This document shows, piece after piece, positions 1 through 5,247 of a stretch of 6,909 nt of DNA. The first letter of the stretch is position 1. Each line of letters opens with the position of its first letter. Made by a program: the position numbers and the translations under genes. The notes beneath the pieces are model-generated. The model had not been told where the DNA came from, ran no database searches, and saw only the letters and a program-made list of their open reading frames with translations. Source of the DNA: Alphaproteobacteria bacterium (lineage in GTDB: Bacteria; Pseudomonadota; Alphaproteobacteria; SHVP01); NCBI GenBank assembly GCA_026421105.1, contig JAPKDI010000063.1, positions 1 through 6,909 of the forward strand. Direction: 5' to 3'.

Positions 1-510
1 GGCCGGTTCGTTCTTGGCGCCGCGCTCGCCCATGACATAGGCCCGAACCGGGCCATGAGCGATCTGGCAACCAACGTCTATCGCATGGGGATGGCGTTCC
101 ACGGCGTCGAGATATTCCGGGAAAGTTTCCCAGTCCCATTGAACGCCGGCGGCGAGGGCCGCGCCGGGAATGTCTTCAACTCCCTCCATCAGGCCAATCA
201 ACCACTCGCGTTGCTCTGGCGCAGCGGGCGCGAAGCCAACGCCGCAGTTACCCATGACGGCAGTGGTTACTCCTTGCCAGAATGATGGGGTGAGTAAGGG
301 GTCCCAGGTAACCTGTCCGTCGTAGTGGGTGTGGATATCGACCCAACCGGGTGTAACCAAAAGCCCGTCGGCGTCGATCGTCTGTCGGGCGTCGGCGGAC
401 ACTTTGCCAACTTCAACAATGATGCCGTCTGCGACCGCAACATCGCCGGTGCGTTTCGCGTTTCCGGATCCATCGACGATGGTACCGCCCTTGATGACTA
501 GGTCGTGCAT
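1..510 (-). CDS. D-aminoacylase / N-acyl-D-amino-acid deacylase family amidohydrolase (partial, C-terminus outside window)
   Basis: Only the first 170 codons are present; the frame is still open at base 1. Members of this metal-dependent amidohydrolase family (about 480-580 residues) hydrolyse N-acyl-D-amino acids or related cyclic and linear amides in the cytoplasm. Visible hallmarks are the N-terminal beta-sandwich opening [16 protein letters not shown], the metal-binding [13 protein letters not shown] with the His60-x-His62 pair, [15 protein letters not shown] with Cys89 at the place of the zinc-ligand cysteine of D-aminoacylases, and AHGPVR at 151-156. The ATG at 508-510 has AGGA six bases upstream (517-520, minus strand). 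It is transcribed divergently from the flavoprotein gene at 630. The family is secure, but the substrate is not: the remaining metal ligands and substrate loop lie off the edge, and many family members act on compounds other than D-amino acids. Confidence 0.88.
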   Translation of the reverse strand, partial: MHDLVIKGGTIVDGSGNAKRTGDVAVADGIIVEVGKVSADARQTIDADGLLVTPGWVDIHTHYDGQVTWDPLLTPSFWQGVTTAVMGNCGVGFAPAAPEQREWLIGLMEGVEDIPGAALAAGVQWDWETFPEYLDAVERHPHAIDVGCQIAHGPVRAYVMGERGAKNEPA

Positions 511-629
511 ATTGATTCCTAGACTGGCTGTTTCCTCTAGCGCTGGTTACGCGCAGAAAGCAAGATACACTGCCTGCGGCCCACCGGGCCAGCCACCAAC
601 CTGGTGAGACCTGCCAGAAGAGGCCCAAT
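511..629. promoter_or_regulatory. Divergent intergenic region with two short inverted repeats
   Basis: This is the only real intergenic space in the window and must hold the promoters for both the leftward amidohydrolase gene and the rightward flavoprotein gene, unless either is read through from elsewhere. Two adjacent perfect inverted repeats, each with 5-bp arms and an ACC centre, lie just upstream of the rightward ribosome binding site: GGCCC-ACC-GGGCC (578-590) and CACCA-ACC-TGGTG (594-606). They could be operator half-sites or small 5'-leader hairpins. A weak -10-like TACACT (566-571) precedes them, but I find no convincing -35 box, so no promoter is called precisely. The promoter role is inferred from gene orientation. 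Confidence 0.45.
616..623 (+). promoter_or_regulatory. Ribosome binding site of the nitronate monooxygenase-family gene
   Basis: The purine-rich AGAAGAGG lies six bases before the ATG at 630 and supports that start over later in-frame methionines such as codons 11 and 20. The encoded N-terminus beginning there matches the usual start of the family, shortly before the first beta strand with the AAPM motif. Confidence 0.6.
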
Positions 630-1613
630 ATGAGTATTGCCGACACTCTTCGTGCCCAAATGCGCCTGCCGCTGTTTGCCGCCCCGATGTTTCTAGTTTC
701 CGGGCCTGATCTAGTGATAGCCGCGGCCCGCGCGGGAATAGTAGGCGCTTTTCCAACACCGAATTGTCGGACCGTGGCCGATCTCGACGCCTGGATGTCC
801 CGTATCGTCGATGAAACATCCGAATTTGGGCAGGGCGGCGACCACTCAACGAAATTGTGGGCTGCGAACCTTATTGTGCATCGGACCAATCCACGACTGG
901 CCGAAGATCTTACTTTGGTGCGAGAGCATAAGCCCCCGATTGTTATCACGGCGTTGGGCAGCCCGCGCGTGGTCATCGACGATGTCCATAGCTATGGCGG
1001 TCTCGTGTTTGCCGACGTCAACGGGTTGGATCATGCGCGTAAAGCTGCGGCTGCAGGCGTTGATGGCCTCGTTCTGGTGTGCGGAGGAGCGGGCGGACAC
1101 ACCGGTCAAATTGCGCCTTTCGCATTTGTGCCAGCGGTGCGGCAGTTTTTCGACGGCATGATCATCGTGTCCGGTGCCATGACAGATGGCCGTTCGGTTG
1201 CTGCGGCCCGCGCACTCGGTGCCGATTTTGGCTATGCCGGGACACGGTTTATTGCGTGCGCAGAGAGTTTGGCGCCCGACGCCTATCGGGACATGGTGGT
1301 TGATGCTGGCATTGATGACTTGGTGTTGACGAGCGCGTTGACCGGGGCGCTCGCGAGCCTGTTGCGGCCCAGTGTGCGTGACGCGGGTTTTGACCCCGAT
1401 GCGTTGGAAGAGGGTCGCAAATCGGGGTACGACTACCGCGGTACCGAAAACAAAGCTTGGAAGCACGTTTGGTCTGCTGGACAGGGCGTGGGGTCAATCG
1501 ACTCGATTCGCACCGTGGCGGAGATCGTTGAGGACTTCGCGCAAGGGTATGACGCGGCGTTGCGTGATCTGAACGCGGGCAATGAAATTCTTGATGAACA
1601 AATAGCAGGGTGA
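630..1613 (+). CDS. Nitronate monooxygenase / 2-nitropropane dioxygenase-family FMN protein
   Basis: A 327-residue TIM-barrel flavoprotein of normal family length. Characterised members use FMN and oxygen to oxidise alkyl nitronates (for example propionate 3-nitronate) to carbonyl compounds with release of nitrite or nitrate; many relatives have unknown substrates. Visible motifs in order are LFAAPMFLVSGPDLVIAAARAG near residues 15-36, the GGAGGHTG loop at 152-159 with His157 at the position of the conserved active-site histidine, a VSGAMTDGRSVAAARALGAD strand-helix at 180-199, and YAGTRF at 202-207, the usual FMN-phosphate site. The acidic residue often found in the G-x-EAGGH motif is Gly here, as in a subgroup I recall from other proteobacteria and actinobacteria. 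Its TGA overlaps the GTG of the next gene, so the two are probably translated as a pair. A FabK-type enoyl-ACP reductase is a less likely relative. The true substrate is unknown. Confidence 0.85.
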   Translation: MSIADTLRAQMRLPLFAAPMFLVSGPDLVIAAARAGIVGAFPTPNCRTVADLDAWMSRIVDETSEFGQGGDHSTKLWAANLIVHRTNPRLAEDLTLVREHKPPIVITALGSPRVVIDDVHSYGGLVFADVNGLDHARKAAAAGVDGLVLVCGGAGGHTGQIAPFAFVPAVRQFFDGMIIVSGAMTDGRSVAAARALGADFGYAGTRFIACAESLAPDAYRDMVVDAGIDDLVLTSALTGALASLLRPSVRDAGFDPDALEEGRKSGYDYRGTENKAWKHVWSAGQGVGSIDSIRTVAEIVEDFAQGYDAALRDLNAGNEILDEQIAG

Positions 1614-2506
1614 GTGAGTCCCGTCCGCTTGCGATTGTTGCGCTTGGTGGCGCTGCGCTTTCGCCACCAGACCAACCGCATGAAGCGGCTGCAATGGAGG
1701 CAGTCATCGCGGTAGCGGCGGATTGTCTCGCGACAGTTGCGAAGACCCACGACATGATCGTTACCCACGGTAATGGCCCGCAAGTCGGCGCGCTTACCGA
1801 AAAGGCGCCAGAATCTTCACTCGACGTATTGCGCGCCCAAAGCGAAGGGTTGTTGGGGTATGCCATTGAACAGGCGCTGACCAACCGGCTGCCGGGTAGA
1901 ACAACGTTGAGCATGGTAACGCGCGTCGTCGTAGCAGCCGATGACCCCGCATTTGCCGTGCCGAGCAAACCAGTCGGATCGGTGTTGCGGGGGAGTGATC
2001 CCGCGGCGCTAACCGCCGAGTACGGCTGGCCCGTGGTTGCCGATCGGGGAGGCTATAGACATGTCGTCCCATCGCCTCATCCACAGGAGGTGATTGAGGC
2101 GGAAGAGATTGGTTTTCTTGCCCGATCAGGGGCGATAGTGGTGTGCCTGGGCGGCGGCGGGGTACCGGTAGCGCGAGATGAAAAGAGCCAATTGCTCGGT
2201 GTTGACGGGGTGATTGATACGGATCTGAGCTCTGCTGTCTTGGCCCTGCAGTTGCGCGCCGATGTATTATTGTTGCTGACCGATGTTGACGGTGTTTACG
2301 CGGACTGGCCGGCTTGTGAAGCTTTGTTACGCGCGCCCTCCATCCATGACCTTAAGGCGTTGCACCTCGCCGTCGGATCAATAGCGCCGAAAGCGGCGGC
2401 CGCTGTCGGTTTTGTTGAGGCCGGTGGGGAGATGGCAGGGATTGGGCGTCTGAACGATGCTGCGCGGATTCTCGCTGGTGAGGCTGGAACAGTCGTCCGG
2501 CACTAG
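1610..2506 (+). CDS. arcC: Carbamate kinase family protein, divergent at catalytic positions
   Basis: A 298-residue amino acid kinase-fold protein, slightly short of the usual 310 or so. Carbamate kinase interconverts carbamoyl phosphate plus ADP with carbamate plus ATP, normally as the energy-yielding last step of arginine, allantoin or related catabolism. Family signatures are VTHGNGPQVG (51-60), DDPAF..PSKPVG (111-123), RHVVPSPHPQEVIEAEEI (150-167), the glycine-rich CLGGGGVPVARD (179-190), LLLLTDVDGVY (220-230) and a C-terminal GEAGT (290-294). Several usually invariant residues differ: LGGNAL reads LGGAAL (Ala15), LKG reads LLG (Leu196), VIDKD reads VIDTD (Thr204) and GSMGPK reads GSIAPK, keeping Lys261. 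The start is GTG at 1610, the only in-frame start codon after the stop at 1595-1597; it overlaps the preceding TGA by four bases and has no well-spaced ribosome site, so translational coupling is likely. Activity as a true carbamate kinase is uncertain. Confidence 0.82.
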   Translation: MSESRPLAIVALGGAALSPPDQPHEAAAMEAVIAVAADCLATVAKTHDMIVTHGNGPQVGALTEKAPESSLDVLRAQSEGLLGYAIEQALTNRLPGRTTLSMVTRVVVAADDPAFAVPSKPVGSVLRGSDPAALTAEYGWPVVADRGGYRHVVPSPHPQEVIEAEEIGFLARSGAIVVCLGGGGVPVARDEKSQLLGVDGVIDTDLSSAVLALQLRADVLLLLTDVDGVYADWPACEALLRAPSIHDLKALHLAVGSIAPKAAAAVGFVEAGGEMAGIGRLNDAARILAGEAGTVVRH

Positions 2507-2517
2507 GAAGTGACCGG
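2497..2517. terminator. Hairpin spanning the two convergent stop codons (possible bidirectional terminator)
   Basis: Arms CCGGCACT (2497-2504) and AGTG-A-CCGG (2509-2517) pair over eight base pairs with one bulged A (2513) and an AGGA loop. The stop codons of both convergent genes (plus strand 2504-2506, minus strand 2505-2503) sit at its top. No run of T follows on either side, so it is not a canonical intrinsic terminator. Its position exactly where two operons meet without an intergenic gap is the reason to list it. Confidence 0.3.
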
Positions 2518-3111
2518 CACGGTTTCCTGAAATGCAGGTTGCTCCTGAAAGCGTTGGTACCATGCCTGAAGTTTGGGGCGGTTTTGATGCCAGGTCTCGT
2601 CTCCGAGAAATGCGTCGACAAACCCAAAGAGCGAGGCAGCCATCAGATGCGCCGTGCGGATTGGATCACCGAGATCAGCGCCCAGCGCTGATTCAAGCGC
2701 GTCGTAGTTTCGCTTTGCGCGGCCGCGTTCCAATTCAAGGAACGTTGGGGACTGCTTGTCGGTTTCTTTCATGTTCTGCTCACGGAAGAGCCAGGCAACG
2801 TTATCCGCAGTTGCTGTAGAGAAAGCGTCGAACGCGTAAGCGGCCCAACGCTGATCGCCGGTGCCATTGAGGGCACGCGTCCCGGCGCGTTCTTCTAGGT
2901 ACGTCGTAATCAGCAGGGACTCCGATAGTGCGGTGCCGTTGTCCAGCACCAGTGTTGGTACCTTACCGGTCGGGTTGTAGGGCAAGACCGGGGCGTGGGG
3001 GTCGCGCACGGTCGTTTCGATTTCCTGGATATCGCTAATTTGGTCGGTCAGGCGAGCCAACATGCGGATCTTGCGTGCAAAGGGAGAGCGTTGAGTAAAG
3101 AAGAGCTTCAT
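2503..3111 (-). CDS. Glutathione S-transferase family protein
   Basis: A 202-residue cytosolic-type GST of usual length. The N-terminal thioredoxin-like domain (about 1-78) starts MKLFFTQRSPFARKIRML, with Ser9 at the usual glutathione-activating position of bacterial SPxxRK enzymes, Val51-Pro52 as the cis-proline that binds the glutathione backbone, and Glu64-Ser65 for its gamma-glutamyl end. The C-terminal helical domain (about 85-200) ends with the common RPKLQAWYQRF region. The ATG at 3109-3111 is chosen because the family always begins at this strand; the in-frame upstream extension to 3204 would run into the preceding coding sequence and is not GST-like. Ribosome site is weak (GGA nine bases upstream). 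It is the third gene of the minus-strand operon, 23 bp after the hydratase/dehydrogenase gene, and overlaps the convergent carbamate kinase-like gene by four bases. Reaction unknown: detoxification, isomerisation or glutathione-dependent cleavage in the same pathway are all possible. Confidence 0.87.
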   Translation of the reverse strand: MKLFFTQRSPFARKIRMLARLTDQISDIQEIETTVRDPHAPVLPYNPTGKVPTLVLDNGTALSESLLITTYLEERAGTRALNGTGDQRWAAYAFDAFSTATADNVAWLFREQNMKETDKQSPTFLELERGRAKRNYDALESALGADLGDPIRTAHLMAASLFGFVDAFLGDETWHQNRPKLQAWYQRFQEQPAFQETVPVTS

Positions 3112-3134
3112 TGGAGACGTTCCGTTCGGTTGGC

Positions 3135-5225
3135 TCAGTAGTTGAGGCTTGTTAATTGTTGGCCGTCTTTTTTCAGACGCGACAGTAGCGGCGCAGGTGT
3201 CCATTCCGGTCCATGTGCTGCGACGAGTTCTTCCAGGCGCGCAACTAAGGAGTCGAGACCTACCGTGTCGGCGTAAAACATCGGGCCGCCCCGGTAGGCA
3301 GGGAAGCCATAGCCGTTGAGCCAGACGATGTCGATGTCGCTGGGCCGCTGCGCGATTGCTTCATCGAGCAAGACTGCGCCTTCGTTGATCATGGCGTAGA
3401 TGCAGCGTTCAACGATCTCGGTGTCGTCGATCTCGCGGCGGACGATCCCTAGTTCTTTTGCCTCGGCGGCAGCGAGTTCTGCAACCAAAGGGTTTTCACC
3501 GGTGATAGTTCTACCATTTTTGTAAACGTAGAAGCCGACGCCCGCCTTCTGACCGAATTGATCACGTTCGCACAGATGGTCTGGAATAGCGCTGTAGCGG
3601 TAATCCTGGGCCCGTCCGATGCCGAAGGCTTTGCGCATCCGCCAACCGACATCGATACCGGCTAAATCTCGCACGGCGAAGGGGCCCATGGGGAGACCAA
3701 AGTCATAGATCGCTTTGTCGACCTGTGTGATCGTCGCACCTTCTTGGAGCAGGCGATTGGCCTCACGTTGGTAGACCTGAAGCATGCGATTGCCAATGAA
3801 TCCATGGCACACCCCCGATACGACAGGTATCTTACCTAACGTCTTGGCGAGAGGCATGACAGTCGCGAGCGCGGCATCTGATGTCGCTGCTGCGCGCACA
3901 ACTTCAAGAAGTTTCATGACATTGGCGGGACTAAAAAAGTGCATGCCAAGAACCCGACTGGGGTGCGCAGAGGTGGCGGCTAGTTCGTTGACATCGAGGT
4001 AGGAGGTATTCGTAGCAATGAGTGCGTCTGGCGAAATCACCGCGTCGAGTTTGGCGATAACCCCTTTTTTGACGTCCATCTCTTCGAATACAGCTTCGAT
4101 GACGAGATCGGCCGTTGCGAGGTTGGCATAATTGGTGGTCCCGCTGATACGGGCGACGCGCTCGTTGGCGGTTACGCGGTCTAACCGTCCTCGCGAGACC
4201 ATGCTGTCGTAGGATTTTGTGATTTCTGCGAGGGCCGTTTCACGGGCTTTGGCAGAGACCTCGACCAGCGTGACGGGCGTACTTGCGTCTGCAAATACCA
4301 TGGCGATGCCCCGGCCCATGGTCCCACCGCCTATGACGCCAGCGCGCTCAATAGCGTGGGGCGGGGGCGCTTTTGGCAGGTCCTTGATTTTGGCGGCCTG
4401 CCTTTGCGCGAAAAAAACGTACTGCAGCGCCCGAGCTTCGACGGTGGCATTGCATCCTTCGAAAAGCTTCCGTTCAAGGATAAGTCCGTCTGCTAGTGAA
4501 GTCGTTAGACTTTTCTCCACAGCATCAATTGCGCGGAATGGCGCGTTGAATCCTCGATACCGGCGAGCGTAACGCTTACGCGTTTCGGCAATGTCGTTGT
4601 TGTTGCCCGAAACGGTCTGATCGCTTGTCGGTCGAGGGCCCTGGCCGGCGGCGACGAGGTTGGCTGCGAAGGCGATGGCGGCCTCGGGCAGGGGACCTTC
4701 GAGCACGGCGTCGATCGCGCCGAGGTTGAGTGCGGAGTGTGCATCAAGACGCTTGCCACCAATAATCACGTCAAGTGCTGCGGCCACGCCAATTTGACGG
4801 GGGAGGCGTTGGGTGCCGCCGGCACCCGGTATGATCCCTAGGCTAACCTCCGGCAGGCCGACTTCGGCGTTCGGGACAGCAACGCGATAGTGACAGCCCA
4901 TTGCAATTTCAAAGCCCCCGCCAAGCGCGGTGCCGTGCAATACAGCGACGGTTGGCTTTCCGCAGGTCTCAAGGCGATGAATGACCTCACCAAGGAAGGG
5001 GCGCTGGGACGGTTTGCCAAACTCGGAAATATCTGCGCCAGCATGGAAAGTTCGTCCCGCGCAGGTGACGACGATCGCTTGGGCGGCAGCGTCGGCCTCA
5101 GCTTCCTCGAGAGCGGCTAATATACCAGCGCGTACGGCGTGGCCGAGGGCGTTGACGGGCGGGTTATTCGTCGTGATGACGCCGACGTTGCCGTCGCGGG
5201 AGTAAGTGACGACCGGGTCGTTCAT
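3135..5225 (-). CDS. Bifunctional enoyl-CoA hydratase / 3-hydroxyacyl-CoA dehydrogenase
   Basis: A 696-residue fusion protein of the FadB/FadJ/peroxisomal multifunctional type. It hydrates trans-2-enoyl-CoA and oxidises the resulting 3-hydroxyacyl-CoA with NAD. The crotonase domain (about 1-190) shows the oxyanion-hole [10 protein letters not shown] (61-70) and both catalytic glutamates, Glu106 in GGGFEIAMG and Glu126 in [18 protein letters not shown], spaced 20 residues apart as in classical hydratases. The dehydrogenase domain has [11 protein letters not shown] (296-306) for NAD, the TNTS segment near 405-408, the His429 / Glu441 catalytic pair in [17 protein letters not shown], and GFIGNR near 475-480. 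A C-terminal second dehydrogenase-like domain closes the protein. All key residues are intact, so both activities are expected. The ATG at 5223-5225 is preceded by a good ribosome site; the longer in-frame extension to 5441 would lie inside the upstream gene. It follows that gene by 22 bp and probably processes its dearomatised CoA product, though general fatty-acid oxidation is possible. Confidence 0.93.
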   Translation of the reverse strand: MNDPVVTYSRDGNVGVITTNNPPVNALGHAVRAGILAALEEAEADAAAQAIVVTCAGRTFHAGADISEFGKPSQRPFLGEVIHRLETCGKPTVAVLHGTALGGGFEIAMGCHYRVAVPNAEVGLPEVSLGIIPGAGGTQRLPRQIGVAAALDVIIGGKRLDAHSALNLGAIDAVLEGPLPEAAIAFAANLVAAGQGPRPTSDQTVSGNNNDIAETRKRYARRYRGFNAPFRAIDAVEKSLTTSLADGLILERKLFEGCNATVEARALQYVFFAQRQAAKIKDLPKAPPPHAIERAGVIGGGTMGRGIAMVFADASTPVTLVEVSAKARETALAEITKSYDSMVSRGRLDRVTANERVARISGTTNYANLATADLVIEAVFEEMDVKKGVIAKLDAVISPDALIATNTSYLDVNELAATSAHPSRVLGMHFFSPANVMKLLEVVRAAATSDAALATVMPLAKTLGKIPVVSGVCHGFIGNRMLQVYQREANRLLQEGATITQVDKAIYDFGLPMGPFAVRDLAGIDVGWRMRKAFGIGRAQDYRYSAIPDHLCERDQFGQKAGVGFYVYKNGRTITGENPLVAELAAAEAKELGIVRREIDDTEIVERCIYAMINEGAVLLDEAIAQRPSDIDIVWLNGYGFPAYRGGPMFYADTVGLDSLVARLEELVAAHGPEWTPAPLLSRLKKDGQQLTSLNY

Positions 5226-5231
5226 GGATGT

Positions 5232-5239
5232 TCTCCCTT
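5232..5239 (-). promoter_or_regulatory. Ribosome binding site of the hydratase/dehydrogenase gene
   Basis: Read on the minus strand this is AAGGGAGA, six bases before the ATG at 5225. It lies wholly within the 22-bp gap after the upstream stop codon, and it decides this start against the longer in-frame extension that would reach into the preceding gene. Confidence 0.7.
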
Positions 5240-5247
5240 GTCGTGCT

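Noticed and set aside
413..976. Long minus-strand open frame across the divergent intergenic region and the flavoprotein gene
   Set aside because: Low-complexity, Arg-rich translation without family motifs; it is antisense to a clear gene and also crosses the amidohydrolase start.
1249..1968. Long minus-strand open frame antisense to the flavoprotein and carbamate kinase-like genes
   Set aside because: Composition is typical of a shadow frame in GC-rich DNA, and the plus strand carries two well-supported genes there.
2085..2093. Perfect Shine-Dalgarno-like AGGAGGTGA inside the carbamate kinase-like gene
   Set aside because: It encodes conserved Gln-Glu-Val of the PHPQEVIEAEE segment and no properly spaced start codon with a sensible frame follows; probably coincidence of codon choice.
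2497..2520. Direct repeat CCGGCAC (2497-2503 and 2514-2520) around the convergent stops
   Set aside because: Seven bases only, and largely explained by the palindromic CCGG arms of the hairpin at the same place; no sign of an attachment site or transposon end.
3112..3204. In-frame N-terminal extension of the GST to 3204
   Set aside because: It would overlap the hydratase/dehydrogenase C-terminus, and the GST fold begins exactly at MKLFF encoded from 3111.
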